A stretch of 64,000 bases of DNA, from the NCBI RefSeq assembly GCF_001612785.1, contig NZ_BDBC01000012.1, forward strand, positions 241,270-305,269. Direction: 5' to 3'. Position 1 is the stretch's first letter. Every line of letters begins with the position of its first letter. A model generated the notes under the pieces. That model was not told the DNA's origin. It did not search any database and saw nothing but the letters and a program-made list of their open reading frames with translations. The translations under genes and the position numbers were made by a program. This DNA is from Nocardia beijingensis NBRC 16342. GTDB taxonomy: Bacteria > Actinomycetota > Actinomycetes > Mycobacteriales > Mycobacteriaceae. This document shows positions 1-8,616 of this stretch, piece by piece.

Positions 1-1
1 C

Positions 2-838
2 AGCTCGATAATCCTCACCAGAGTGCACCGCGAAATCCTGGACACGCTGATCACCGGTTACGACCCGACCCGGATTCTGCACGCCGACCAGGTTTTCGAC
101 TTCGGCAGGCCACTGATCGCGGGCGACCGGCTGACCTGCGACATCTATTTCGAGTCTTTCCGGCACTTCGGCGATTACGACGTTCTCGCGATCAAGAGCG
201 TGCTGCTCGACCAGCACGGCGCCGTGGTGCAGACCGGCTCGAGCGCCTTGCTCGCCCGGGTCGGCGGACGCGATCCGGGGTTGGCCGACGCCGTGCGCCG
301 AGTAGCCATGCGTCAGCACCGCCCGGACGCACCGGCCCGAGGCAGCGCCGTCGTCCCGGCCGCGGCGGATCACCTCGCCCCGGCGCCGCTGCGCCGGAGC
401 CCGCGTCCCCGTGTCGATTTCGCCGGCCTTTCGGTGGGCGACGAACTGCCCGTCCGGACCATGCGCCTGTCCCGGGGGGATCTGGTCAACTACGCCGGGG
501 TGACCGGCGAAGCCAATCCGGTGCTGTTCGACGAACGGGTCGCGGTCGCAAGCGGCCTGCCGACCGTGGTCGCCCCCGGCATGCTCAAACTGGGTCTGGC
601 CACCTCGTTCCTGAGTTCCTGGCTCGGCGACCCAGCGGCGGTCACCCGGTTCCGCGCGCAGTTCGCGCACAACACGCACTACCTGCGCGTACCTCCGGTG
701 AGCGCGGGGGTGATCCAATTCCACGGCCGGATCACCTCGCTCGACACCCGCAGGCGGCGGGCGACCGTCGCGCTCGACGCGCGCGCCGAGGGACGCAGAC
801 TGTTCGGCTATGCCGCCGCCGAGGTGCGCTTCCCGTAG
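2..838 (+). CDS. MaoC-type (HadA/HadB-fusion) dehydratase homologue, degenerate active site, 5' end outside window
   Basis: The reading frame is already open at the window edge: the residues before the first GTG (about base 23) align with the intact paralogue at 10970-12034 (SSIILT against SSIVLM), so the true start lies upstream. The family has an N-terminal FAS1-like dehydratase half and a C-terminal MaoC hot-dog half and dehydrates (R)-3-hydroxyacyl thioesters, typically in fatty or mycolic acid elongation. The MaoC half begins near base 415. The hydratase-2 signature in the paralogue reads YAGVSGDSNPIHF. Here it reads YAGVTGEANPVLF, so the catalytic Asp (codon 509-511) is Glu and the catalytic His (codon 524-526) is Leu. 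The fold is probably kept, but normal dehydratase activity is doubtful. It could be a structural subunit or a decaying copy. Confidence 0.85.
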   Translation, partial: SSIILTRVHREILDTLITGYDPTRILHADQVFDFGRPLIAGDRLTCDIYFESFRHFGDYDVLAIKSVLLDQHGAVVQTGSSALLARVGGRDPGLADAVRRVAMRQHRPDAPARGSAVVPAAADHLAPAPLRRSPRPRVDFAGLSVGDELPVRTMRLSRGDLVNYAGVTGEANPVLFDERVAVASGLPTVVAPGMLKLGLATSFLSSWLGDPAAVTRFRAQFAHNTHYLRVPPVSAGVIQFHGRITSLDTRRRRATVALDARAEGRRLFGYAAAEVRFP

Positions 839-855
839 GCGTGCGCCACCGGCGA

Positions 856-1890
856 TCAGGCCGCCGTATCGGCTCGATCGCGGGCGCCCGTCCGCGGCAA
901 GCCGGTGAGCTGCGCCAGCCTGCGGTGCGAATCCAGCCGGGCGGCGCGATCGTAGGTGCTGGTGTGCACGAGGATCTCGTCGGCGCCGGTCCGGCGCACC
1001 AGTCGCTCCAAGCGGTCCGCGACCTCGTCCTCGGTGCCGTACAGGTGGCCGCGCAACCCTTCGTCGAAGATCCGGCGCTCCCGCTCGGTCATGGTGCGCG
1101 CCTCGATGTCCTCGGGCGGCAGCAGGGGCGGGAATTCGCCCCTGGTGCGCGAGTACGCGGCCGACCACGCCTCCGGCAACAGCAGCCGATGCGCCTCGGC
1201 GGTGGTGTCGGCGATGACGATCGATGCGGACACCACCACATACGGGGCCGCACCGACCGCACCGGGACGGAACTGGGCGCGGTAGCGCTCGATGGCCTCC
1301 GCCATGTGATCCTCGCCGCCGACCGCGGCGATGACCAGCGGAAGCCCGAAGCGTGCGGCGCGCTCGGCGCCCGACCCGGTCGCCAGCAGGAAGGCCGGGA
1401 CACGCAGTCCCTCCGCCGGCCACGCGTGCACGCCCTGCCTGCCCTCGGTGAAGTACGCCAGCAGTTCGGCGAGCTGGGCGTCGAAGTCCTCCGCGTCGCG
1501 TTTGCCGTGCCCGAGCGCACGCCGCACGCCGTCGGTGAAGCCGACCGAGCGGCCCACACCCATGTCGATGCGCCCCGGATACAGCGATTCCAGGACGCCG
1601 AACTGCTCGGCGACCACCAGCGGTTGGTGGTTGGGCAGCATCACACCGCCCGTGCCGATCCGGATCCGGGAGGTCGCCGCCGCGGCGGCCGCCGCGAGCA
1701 CGGTCGGCGCCGAACCCGCGACGCCCGGCACACTGTGGTGCTCGGACACCCAGAAGCGGTGATATCCCCACTGCTCGGCGAGCCGGGCGAACTCGACGGT
1801 CTCCCGCAACGCGTCCGGATGGCTCTGACCGCGCCGGACGCGCGAGCGATCGAGGACGGAGAACCGGACAGTGGACAGCGCCGAGGTCAT
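856..1890 (-). CDS. LLM-class flavin-dependent oxidoreductase (luciferase-like)
   Basis: A 344-residue protein of the bacterial luciferase-like monooxygenase family, using FMN or F420. It starts at the ATG at 1890 (MTSALSTVRFSVLD); the open frame continues upstream, but that stretch overlaps the esterase gene and has no family resemblance. Visible hallmarks are the N-terminal strand RFSVLDRSRVRRG, the WVSEHHSVPG loop, RIGTGGVMLPNHQP and the LYPGRIDMGVGRS segment, all typical of the MsnO8-like subgroup. The length is normal. It is the last gene of a minus-strand run after the desaturase and esterase, 40 bp behind the esterase stop, so it is probably cotranscribed. The substrate cannot be read from the sequence. 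It ends convergently 17 bp from the dehydratase gene. Confidence 0.88.
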   Translation of the reverse strand: MTSALSTVRFSVLDRSRVRRGQSHPDALRETVEFARLAEQWGYHRFWVSEHHSVPGVAGSAPTVLAAAAAAATSRIRIGTGGVMLPNHQPLVVAEQFGVLESLYPGRIDMGVGRSVGFTDGVRRALGHGKRDAEDFDAQLAELLAYFTEGRQGVHAWPAEGLRVPAFLLATGSGAERAARFGLPLVIAAVGGEDHMAEAIERYRAQFRPGAVGAAPYVVVSASIVIADTTAEAHRLLLPEAWSAAYSRTRGEFPPLLPPEDIEARTMTERERRIFDEGLRGHLYGTEDEVADRLERLVRRTGADEILVHTSTYDRAARLDSHRRLAQLTGLPRTGARDRADTAA

Positions 1891-1930
1891 ATCGATGTCA
1901 ACGCGAGCGCGCGGCGCTGATTCCGCCGGT

Positions 1931-2959
1931 TCACGGCGGCGTCGGCAGCCCCAGCGCTTGCGCGAGCACCCGCCACGCCTTCGGCAGCTGCGCCTGGAAG
2001 TCCGGCCAGGTGTGCATGCCCTGCGCGGTGTACTCCAGGGTCGCGGGAATGCCGAGTTCGGACAGACGGCCGGCGAACCGCTCGGTGCAGGCCCGCGCGC
2101 CCGCTTCCAGCGCCGCCCCGCCGCCCGCGGTTTGCAGAGCGTCCGCGACCGACGGGGAGTTCGCGACCGACACCAGATCGGCTCCGGTCGGCAGCCCGGT
2201 GGCCGCCGAGAGGTAGATGGCGGTGCCACGCAGATTCTCCGCGTGCACCAGGCTGTCGTGCGCGGCCCATTCCGGCGAGTTGGGCGGACCCCAGAGATTG
2301 TTCACGTTGCCGCCGCGCGAGGCGACCGTGATGGTGGTCACCGCGTGACCGAGCGGGTCGGCGGTCGAGTAGCACCCGCTCATCCCGGCGACGGCGCGAT
2401 ACCAGCCCGGATGGCGCTGGGCGAGCATCATCGCCGCCTGCGCGCCCATGGACACCCCGGCGATGGCACGGCGCCCGTCGGTGCGCAGCAGCGATTCGAC
2501 GATGGGCGGGAGTTCGGTGGTGAGGAAGGTCTCCCAGCGGTTGAGTCCCAGCGCGGCGTCCTGCCGGACCCAGTCGCTGTACATGCTGCCGGTGCCGCCG
2601 CCGGGGAGCACCACGTCCACCGGTTCGCCTGCGAAGAACTCGGCGGCTCCGCCCTTGGTCAGCCACGCCGACGTCGGGTCGCCGTCGACGCCGTCGAGCA
2701 GGTACAGCACCGGGCGCGGCGCCTCACCGCCGCCGCGCAGGATGTCGACGGTGATGACCCGGCGCATCGCCGCCGAGGCGATCGACAGCCGTTCGTGTCC
2801 CCCGCCCATGTCCTCGATCGACAGCAGCCCGGTGCGGGTCATGGCCGGGTCGACGGCGGGCGGCGGGGTCCGCGGCGCCGGATCGGCGAGCACGGGCGCG
2901 GCGGCGATGGTGGCGATGAGGGCCATCGCCACCGCGGTGATCGGCACACGGGGACTCAT
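1931..2959 (-). CDS. Secreted esterase of the mycolyltransferase (antigen 85/FbpA) superfamily
   Basis: A 342-residue alpha/beta-hydrolase with a signal peptide (MSPRVP, then a hydrophobic stretch to about Ala25, LADP). The nucleophile elbow is GVSMG with Ser170, and a late HTWPDF segment supplies the likely catalytic His. Antigen-85-like esterases transfer mycolates to trehalose or arabinogalactan outside the membrane; this sequence shows the general fold (YLLDGVDG, SDW, GVSMGAQ), but its acyl substrate is not provable. The ATG at 2959 overlaps the desaturase stop (ATGA), indicating translational coupling. An upstream extension of the open frame lies inside the desaturase gene and is not coding. 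Its pairing with a desaturase suggests envelope lipid work. Confidence 0.85.
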   Translation of the reverse strand: MSPRVPITAVAMALIATIAAAPVLADPAPRTPPPAVDPAMTRTGLLSIEDMGGGHERLSIASAAMRRVITVDILRGGGEAPRPVLYLLDGVDGDPTSAWLTKGGAAEFFAGEPVDVVLPGGGTGSMYSDWVRQDAALGLNRWETFLTTELPPIVESLLRTDGRRAIAGVSMGAQAAMMLAQRHPGWYRAVAGMSGCYSTADPLGHAVTTITVASRGGNVNNLWGPPNSPEWAAHDSLVHAENLRGTAIYLSAATGLPTGADLVSVANSPSVADALQTAGGGAALEAGARACTERFAGRLSELGIPATLEYTAQGMHTWPDFQAQLPKAWRVLAQALGLPTPP

Positions 2960-3906
2960 CCGGCCGCGGCGGCCCGTTCCGCTTGCCTGGCCGCCGCGCG
3001 CTCGCGCTGCTCCTCGAACCGCCGCGCCCGGATCTCCAGGTCTTCGAGGTGGGCGTGCAGTTCCTCGCGGGCGCGTTCGCCGTCGCCGGTCAGATCGTCG
3101 CGTTCGAAGACGCGCCACGCGCGCAGCACCGGACGCAGCACCACGTCGAGATGCTGGGGCAAGTCATAGATGCCGTGCTTGGCCAGCAGCACCGCGTTGC
3201 GCCGGAAGTTGGGCTGGCCCAGCCCCGGCATCTGGAATTGGGTGACCACGCTGGTGATGGCGCGCAGCGCTTCGTTCGGCTCCAGGTCGATGGCCGCGGC
3301 GCTGATGTTCCGGTAGAAGATCATGTGCAGGTTCTCGTCGGCGGCAACACGCTGCAGCATACGCTCGGCGATCGGTTCTCCGCAGGCCGTTCCGGTGTTG
3401 CGGTGGCTGATCCGGGTCGCCAGCTCCTGCAATGTGACGTACACGACCGAGTGGAGGAACCGCTGCTCTGCGTCGGGTGTGGCGAAGCCGGTGGTCATGT
3501 GCGCCATCCGGGCCTGCTCGAGCAGCACCGGATCGACCGCCCTGGTGACGACCAGATAGTCGCGCATCACGATGGCGTGGCGGTTCTCCTCGGCGGTCCA
3601 CCGGCCCACCCAGGTACCCCATACACCGTCCAGCGAGAACGAGTCCGAGATCTCCCGGTGATACGAGGGCAGATTGTCCTCGGTGAGCAGATTGGTGATC
3701 ATCGCGGTCTGCGCGACCTCGGACAGCGTGGATTGTCCCGGCTCCCAGTCGATTCCGCCGAGGGCGGCGAAATTGCGCCCGTCGTCCCATGGGACGTAAT
3801 CGTGCGGATTCCAGGACTTCGCCTTGCGCAGATGGTCGTTGAGCAGGCGTTCTGCGGTGGGTTCCAGCTCGCGCAGAATATCGCGATCGGACAACGCGGT
3901 GGTCAC
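2956..3906 (-). CDS. Acyl-ACP desaturase (DesA type, diiron)
   Basis: A 316-residue soluble diiron desaturase that introduces a double bond into acyl-ACP. The two iron-ligand ExxH motifs are present as ENRH (107-110) and ENLH (191-194), with TEDNLPSYHRE around residues 75-85 providing the other ligand helix. The start is taken as the GTG at 3906 (MTTALSDRD) because AAAGGAG lies five bases upstream. A farther upstream GTG at 3924 would place that ribosome site inside the coding region. The length is between those of mycobacterial DesA2 and DesA1. The stop overlaps the start of the secreted esterase. The charged, Ala-rich C-terminus is probably disordered. Confidence 0.93.
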   Translation of the reverse strand: MTTALSDRDILRELEPTAERLLNDHLRKAKSWNPHDYVPWDDGRNFAALGGIDWEPGQSTLSEVAQTAMITNLLTEDNLPSYHREISDSFSLDGVWGTWVGRWTAEENRHAIVMRDYLVVTRAVDPVLLEQARMAHMTTGFATPDAEQRFLHSVVYVTLQELATRISHRNTGTACGEPIAERMLQRVAADENLHMIFYRNISAAAIDLEPNEALRAITSVVTQFQMPGLGQPNFRRNAVLLAKHGIYDLPQHLDVVLRPVLRAWRVFERDDLTGDGERAREELHAHLEDLEIRARRFEEQRERAAARQAERAAAAG

Positions 3907-3963
3907 TCGAACTCCTTTGCTCACCCTCGAGATCAGGGCACAGTCGACGATAGCGGCGGAATA

Positions 3964-4944
3964 TCAGGCGGAACGACCGATCACGCGATCGTTGGACGAG
4001 GTGACGATGGCCATATGGCCGGGCTGGGGCAGGTCACAACCAGGGGTCTCACCGGCGTCGGCCACCCGATACAGCCCCGGTGGCCTGCCCGCCGCCCGCA
4101 GCCGGTCCAGCAGATCGTGCGCGCGACCGGCCAGTTCCGGGATGCGCGCGGTGCGGCCGGTGGCCACCGCGGCGGTCAGCGGGACCTCGGCCGCCTCGCC
4201 GACGATGGCGAGCACGTCGTCGGTCATGGCGAACGTTCCGGTCCGGGCGGGCACGTCGTCGAGCGGCACCAGCACCGTGCCGCCCGCCGCGGACAGCACC
4301 GAAAGCGCCCGTGAGCCGAGCGGATCGGCCAGTGCGGCCTGCACCCGGCGCAGCTTGCGCCGCGCGGCGTCCGTGCCCGTGACGGGTCTTCGCTCGTCCG
4401 GGTGCGCCGGAATGCCGAGCGCGACGACCTGATACGACCGTGCGATCGGAATCCCCGTCGCCCTGGCGAGTTCGCCGACCGCGTGCCCGCCGAGCAACGC
4501 GGAGACCAGCGTCTGAGCCGCGGTCTGGTGTTCCCGCGCGACCGCGCGGTGCTCGTCGACATAGGCGGTGGACGCCGCCACGGTCACCATCTCCAGTACG
4601 TGGACCGCCAGTCGCGCACCCGCCAGAAAATGATCGCTCTGCTCGTCGGCGGCCTCGTCGGCGAGGGATTCCAATCCGCTGCGAATTTCGTCGTGATATG
4701 CGGCCAGCACCGTTTCCAGTGCGATGCCCTCGCGCGCCCAGCGCGCGGCGAAACCCGCGATCTCCGGCGCCCGCGCCGGCGCGGGCGCCGGACGCGGAGC
4801 GATCATTTCTACGGCTGCCGCCAGACAATTCCGCGCCGTGGTCGCGACGTCGCCGGACGCGTCGCGGCCGGAACGCCCGGCCAGGTGTGCGACGAGTTTC
4901 GATGTCAACGTCTCGGTACTCGTTCTCGGCTGGCTGCCCATCAT
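3964..4944 (-). CDS. PucR-family regulator homologue lacking the C-terminal HTH
   Basis: A 326-residue protein that aligns along its length with the N-terminal and central (GGDEF-like) parts of the complete PucR-type regulator at 22004-23266: shared segments include AARWAREG, ILRAYHE/VLAAYHDE, AREHQTAAQTL and PPGLY. The match fades at the VTSSNDRVIGRSA tail, just where the other protein continues into its HTH_30 DNA-binding domain (TARQLYVHPNTVDYRLRRIAQL). Only 57 bp separate its stop from the desaturase, so no HTH is encoded downstream. It may be a DNA-binding-deficient ligand sensor, a dominant-negative partner or a truncated relic. GGGAGG lies 1 nt before the ATG at 4944 and 4 nt before the ATG at 4941, so 4941 is an equally good start. 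Confidence 0.75.
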   Translation of the reverse strand: MMGSQPRTSTETLTSKLVAHLAGRSGRDASGDVATTARNCLAAAVEMIAPRPAPAPARAPEIAGFAARWAREGIALETVLAAYHDEIRSGLESLADEAADEQSDHFLAGARLAVHVLEMVTVAASTAYVDEHRAVAREHQTAAQTLVSALLGGHAVGELARATGIPIARSYQVVALGIPAHPDERRPVTGTDAARRKLRRVQAALADPLGSRALSVLSAAGGTVLVPLDDVPARTGTFAMTDDVLAIVGEAAEVPLTAAVATGRTARIPELAGRAHDLLDRLRAAGRPPGLYRVADAGETPGCDLPQPGHMAIVTSSNDRVIGRSA

Positions 4945-5473
4945 GCCTCCCGAAGGTTAGCGTCGGATCGTGATGGAATCGAGATATGTCCCGCTGAATC
5001 GGGTAAGTCATCAGCGGCCGCCCGACCCGTTGGGCGCAATCACAAGGTTTTCGACGGAAATTCGCGGTAGGCATCCCGTACGGACAGAACCGCTGCGGCA
5101 CCGCGGAATTCGGATCCCGTCCAGCCCCGGAGCGGACCCGCCGCGTTCCGGAGTATGTGACGCAGCGCCGTCCGCGCATTTCCGGCGCTGCGTCGAGACC
5201 ACCCTAGATCCGGGGGCACCGCCGTGAGTAGTCCCTGCCGGCGCTCTGGGGACGGTTCATCGACACCCGCGGCCACGATTGGGACGCCGCACAGTCCGTG
5301 TCGTCACGCTGGTCCGCCCCCTCGCGTGCTATGAACCGTTGGATCGAGAGGCAAACCTGTGAGCTGTTCCAAGAGATCTTCCGAATCGCTGTGCAGCAGC
5401 GCGCGCCGCCGATAGCATCGAGCGCCGCGCTGCCGTACGGCGTCGCGACGAGTTCTGAAGGGCGACAACACAT
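4945..5473. other. Intergenic region between divergent genes, no gene recognised
   Basis: These 529 bp separate the PucR-like gene (minus) from the carboxylase gene (plus). Open frames on both strands are short, lack ribosome sites and have no recognisable protein features. It should carry both promoters. GAAGGG at about 5457-5462 is the carboxylase ribosome site. Confidence 0.5.
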
Positions 5474-7024
5474 ATGAGCGGTACGCGCGACAAGCTGGAC
5501 GAGCTGCGGGGGATCCTGGAGCTGGCCGAGGAACCCGCAGGCGAGAGCGGCATCGCGAAACGCAAGGCCAAGGGCATTCCCAGCGCGCGCGAGCGGGTAC
5601 GCGCCCTGCTCGACCCGGGAAGTTTCGTGGAGATCGGCGCGCTGGTGCGCCAGCCGGGCACACCGGGAGCGATGTACGGCGACGGCGTGGTCACCGGTCG
5701 GGGCCGGATCGACGGCAGGCCGGTCGTGGTGATCGCGCACGATCAGACCGTCTTCGGCGGCTCGGTCGGCGAGATGTTCGGGCGCAAGGTCGCCGCGGCA
5801 CTGGATTTCGCCACCCGCAACGCCTGCCCGGTCGTCGCGATCAACGACTCCGGCGGCGCCCGCATCCAGGACGCGGTCACCTCGCTGGCCTGGTACGCGC
5901 TGATGAGCCGCCGCCAGGAACGGCTGTCGGGCTTCGTGCCGCAAGTGTCGATCATGCTCGGCAAATGCGCGGCCGGGTCGGTCTACGCACCGGTGAACAC
6001 CGACATCCTGATCGCGACCGAGACGTCGTACATGTTCGTCACCGGTCCCGAGGTGATCAAGGAGGTCACCGGCGAGGAGGTGACCATGGAGGAACTCGGC
6101 GGGGCGCAGGCGCAGGCCGCCACCGGCACCGTCCACCACGTCGCCGCCACCGAGCAGGACGCTTTCGACTGGGCGAGGAAGTATCTGAGCTATCTGCCGA
6201 CGAGTTGCCTGGAGCCGGGCCCTGTCGTCAATCCGGGACTGGAGCCGCAGGTCACGCCGCACGATCTGGAGCTGGACTCGATCGTTCCCGATGCCGACCG
6301 GCAGGGCTACGACATGCACGAGATCTTGCTGCGCCTGTTCGACGACGGCGACTTCCACGAGATCAGCGCGGCCACCGCGCAGAACCTGATCACCGGCTTC
6401 GCCAGGGTGGACGGGCGCAGCGTCGGAGTGGTCGCGAACCAGCCGCTGGTGCTCGGCGGCGCGATCGATGCCAAATGCTCGGACAAGGCCACGCATTTCA
6501 TCCGCTTGTGCAATGTCTTCGGATTGCCGCTGATCTTCGTCGTCGACACCCCCGGCGTGCTGCCCGGCGTGGAGGAGGAACGCAGCGGGGTGATCAAGCG
6601 CGGCGGCCGGTTCTTCCGCGCGGTGATCGAGGCGACCGTCCCGATCGTGACCGTCGTGGTCCGCAAAGCCTACGGCGGCGGCTACGCCGTGATGGGCTGC
6701 AAGCAACTCGGCGCCGACGTCAGCTTGGCCTGGCCGACCGCACGCATCGCCGTGATGGGCGCGGAGAGCGCGGTGAGCATCGTCGCCAAGCGGCAGCTCG
6801 CGCAGGTCGACCCGCAGCACCGTGCGGCAGTGCGCGACGCCATGATCGAGCAGTACAACACGACGGTCGCCACCCCGTGGATCGCCGCCGAGCGCGGTTA
6901 CATCGACGCGGTGATCGAGCCATCGCAGACCAGACTCGAGATCCGCCGGGCGCTGCGCCTGCTGCGCGAGAAAGAGGCGAGCGCCGAACTCAACCCGCGT
7001 AAGCACAGCCTCTTCCCGGTCTAG
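5474..7024 (+). CDS. Acyl-CoA carboxylase beta (carboxyltransferase) subunit, PccB/AccD type
   Basis: A 516-residue biotin-dependent carboxyltransferase that moves CO2 from carboxybiotin to acetyl-, propionyl- or longer acyl-CoA. The paired N- and C-domain crotonase folds are evident. Motifs include [37 protein letters not shown] and, in the C-half, [26 protein letters not shown] and [12 protein letters not shown], with the terminal HSLFPV tail typical of propionyl-CoA carboxylase beta chains. A GAAGGG ribosome site precedes the ATG. The gene stands alone; no alpha (biotin carboxylase) gene is in the window. If it acts on propionyl-CoA it would feed the mutase encoded at 57-61 kb. The substrate is inferred, since actinomycetes hold several paralogues. 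Confidence 0.92.
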   Translation: MSGTRDKLDELRGILELAEEPAGESGIAKRKAKGIPSARERVRALLDPGSFVEIGALVRQPGTPGAMYGDGVVTGRGRIDGRPVVVIAHDQTVFGGSVGEMFGRKVAAALDFATRNACPVVAINDSGGARIQDAVTSLAWYALMSRRQERLSGFVPQVSIMLGKCAAGSVYAPVNTDILIATETSYMFVTGPEVIKEVTGEEVTMEELGGAQAQAATGTVHHVAATEQDAFDWARKYLSYLPTSCLEPGPVVNPGLEPQVTPHDLELDSIVPDADRQGYDMHEILLRLFDDGDFHEISAATAQNLITGFARVDGRSVGVVANQPLVLGGAIDAKCSDKATHFIRLCNVFGLPLIFVVDTPGVLPGVEEERSGVIKRGGRFFRAVIEATVPIVTVVVRKAYGGGYAVMGCKQLGADVSLAWPTARIAVMGAESAVSIVAKRQLAQVDPQHRAAVRDAMIEQYNTTVATPWIAAERGYIDAVIEPSQTRLEIRRALRLLREKEASAELNPRKHSLFPV

Positions 7025-7032
7025 GCCGAACA

Positions 7033-7071
7033 TGGATCCGGTTATGTTGTGTCACAACACAACCGGATCCA
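7033..7071. terminator. Long stem-loop after carboxylase gene
   Basis: A nearly perfect 39-bp inverted repeat starts 8 bp after the stop. Arms 7033-7051 and 7053-7071 pair at 18 of 19 positions (one A-C mismatch), reading TGGATCCGGTT then TGTTGTG on the left. There is no T run, as is common for high-GC actinomycete terminators. The symmetry is so complete that a protein operator cannot be excluded. Confidence 0.6.
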
Positions 7072-7240
7072 GATGGTGGGATCTCCGGCGATCCGCGTCG
7101 AATCGGGCCGTCCGGCACGCTCATGTCTTAATCTCAGGGCAGTGCCGGGTCCGCTTCGTTCGCCGCGTCGCGGCCCGGCACGCGACGTGCCCGCTGCGCC
7201 TGTTCCCTACCCTCGCCCGGCGGGCACGCCGCACCAAGGC

Positions 7241-7822
7241 TCAGCCGTGCCCCCAGGTGAGATCGGCCGTCATCCACTCGGTCTCCCAGCGGCGCAGCCG
7301 CCGCCGATCGAGTACGCGGCGCAGTAGCAGGTAGCAACCGACGAACAGGATCGAAACGCCGAACACCGCACCGGCGGTCAGCATCACCGCTTTGCTGGCG
7401 GGCTGGGTCGACGACGGCGGCTCGACGATCGCGCCGCGTTCGTTCAGCCAGATCGGCACGGTGGAGCCGGGCTCCACCACCGTGGTCGACTGATAGTCGC
7501 CCGTGTGGGCCACGCCGTCGGCGTCCTTCCAGGACACGCGCGCGGGCACCACCGGCGCGTACAGCGGCGCCTTGCCGGTTTCGATCACGGTGGCGTCGAC
7601 CCGGTGCAGCCGTGCCGTCTCGGCTTGCACCGCGGCCGTCTCGACGCGGTACACCCGGCCGCCCACCGTCAACGCCAGTATGGGCACGACGATCAGGAAC
7701 ACCAGGGCCAGCAGCACCGCCACCCCGGTCTGCACACGGTCTTCGCCGCGACGCAGCGGATTTCGATCCAAGCCGACGCGTCGGCACGTGCGGCGGTACA
7801 TGTTCACCGACCCGGTAGGCAT
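7241..7822 (-). CDS. Two-helix membrane protein of the Rv1733c-like family
   Basis: A 193-residue protein with transmembrane segments at about 33-54 (VAVLLALVFLIVVPILALTV) and 145-167, and a roughly 90-residue extracytoplasmic domain between them containing VPARVSWKDADG, HTGDYQSTTVV and VPIWLNERG. This layout matches the mycobacterial Rv1733c family, whose function is not established. The ATG at 7822 is chosen because GAGGAG lies 8 nt upstream; it overlaps the TetR stop by 19 bp, so the two genes are translationally coupled and the membrane protein is a likely target of that regulator. A second ATG lies at 7801. Confidence 0.8.
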   Translation of the reverse strand: MPTGSVNMYRRTCRRVGLDRNPLRRGEDRVQTGVAVLLALVFLIVVPILALTVGGRVYRVETAAVQAETARLHRVDATVIETGKAPLYAPVVPARVSWKDADGVAHTGDYQSTTVVEPGSTVPIWLNERGAIVEPPSSTQPASKAVMLTAGAVFGVSILFVGCYLLLRRVLDRRRLRRWETEWMTADLTWGHG

Positions 7823-8463
7823 GACGGTGACTCCTCGTTGCGGAATTCGGCGGTGAGGGTGACGAGGGTGTCGAAGAACTCTTCGACGAGGCCGGGCAGG
7901 CCCATCGGATCAGGGCCCGCCGCCCAGCTCTGCAGCGCCGCGAGCAGCATGCCCGCACCGGCGCCGACGGCGACGGCCGGACGCGGATCGGTCTGCGGAT
8001 CCACCCCGAGCCGCGCGGCGATGATCCGGACCGATTCGCGTTGTCCTTCGATGCGGATGCGCTGGTAGCCGGCGAACAGTTCGGGTTCGTCCTCGAAACG
8101 CTGGAACAGCGCCCAGCGGCGGGCGAGCAGCGACGCACGGGCACCGCCGTACTCGGTGGCGAGCCAGTCGTGGACGGCGCCGCGGTAGGCGATCAAGGGC
8201 GGCTCGGAGCGGGGACGACGGCACAGGGCTTCGTTGAACAGATGCACATCTTGGTCGACATCGCCGAGGATCGCCTCTTCGATGGACGCGAAGTGCCTGC
8301 TGAACGTGCGCCGGGTGACACCGGCCCGCAGCGCGATGTCCTCGACCGCCACCGCGTCCAGCCCCCGCTCGGTGAGCAGGTCGAACGCCGCGCGCGACAG
8401 CGCCTCGCGGCTGCGCCGAGTGCGCAGCCGACGGCCGTCCAGACCGACACCGTCGTCGCTCAT
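7804..8463 (-). CDS. TetR-family regulator
   Basis: A 219-residue TetR/AcrR repressor with an N-terminal HTH (AAFDLLTERGLDAVAVEDIALRAGVTRRTFSRHF split over residues about 22-55) and an all-helical ligand domain. The start is set at the ATG at 8463 (MSDDGVG) because a -10 box TATGCT ends 7 nt upstream, giving a leaderless mRNA, and a perfect palindrome lies just beyond. The open frame runs further upstream, but that would put the operator inside the gene. The first codons of the membrane protein overlap its 3' end. Autoregulation and control of the membrane protein are inferred from the palindrome. Confidence 0.88.
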   Translation of the reverse strand: MSDDGVGLDGRRLRTRRSREALSRAAFDLLTERGLDAVAVEDIALRAGVTRRTFSRHFASIEEAILGDVDQDVHLFNEALCRRPRSEPPLIAYRGAVHDWLATEYGGARASLLARRWALFQRFEDEPELFAGYQRIRIEGQRESVRIIAARLGVDPQTDPRPAVAVGAGAGMLLAALQSWAAGPDPMGLPGLVEEFFDTLVTLTAEFRNEESPSCLPGR

Positions 8464-8501
8464 GATTCCGAGCATACCCCTATTGTCCCAATGGGACAAT
8501 A
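8464..8501 (-). promoter_or_regulatory. Leaderless promoter overlapped by TetR operator
   Basis: Bases 8481-8501 form a perfect 21-bp palindrome: arm TATTGTCCCA, one central base, arm TGGGACAATA. On the minus strand TTGTCC inside the palindrome, a 17-bp spacer and TATGCT form a sigma-70-like promoter, with the ATG at 8463 following TATGCT after 7 nt. A bound TetR dimer would cover the -35 box. Confidence 0.75.
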
Positions 8502-8616
8502 CTTCGCTCATCCCCGGCATGCGCATCACCTCGCAGAGAAAATGCCCGATTCGCGCGCGGTGAATCGCCGGATGCGCCAGGACCGGGCAGGGCGGCGGGG
8601 CGCGGTACCGGCCCGG

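Noticed and set aside
5221..5460. Short upstream frames before the carboxylase gene as a regulatory leader peptide
   Set aside because: No ribosome site, no alternative hairpins and no codon pattern that would support attenuation.
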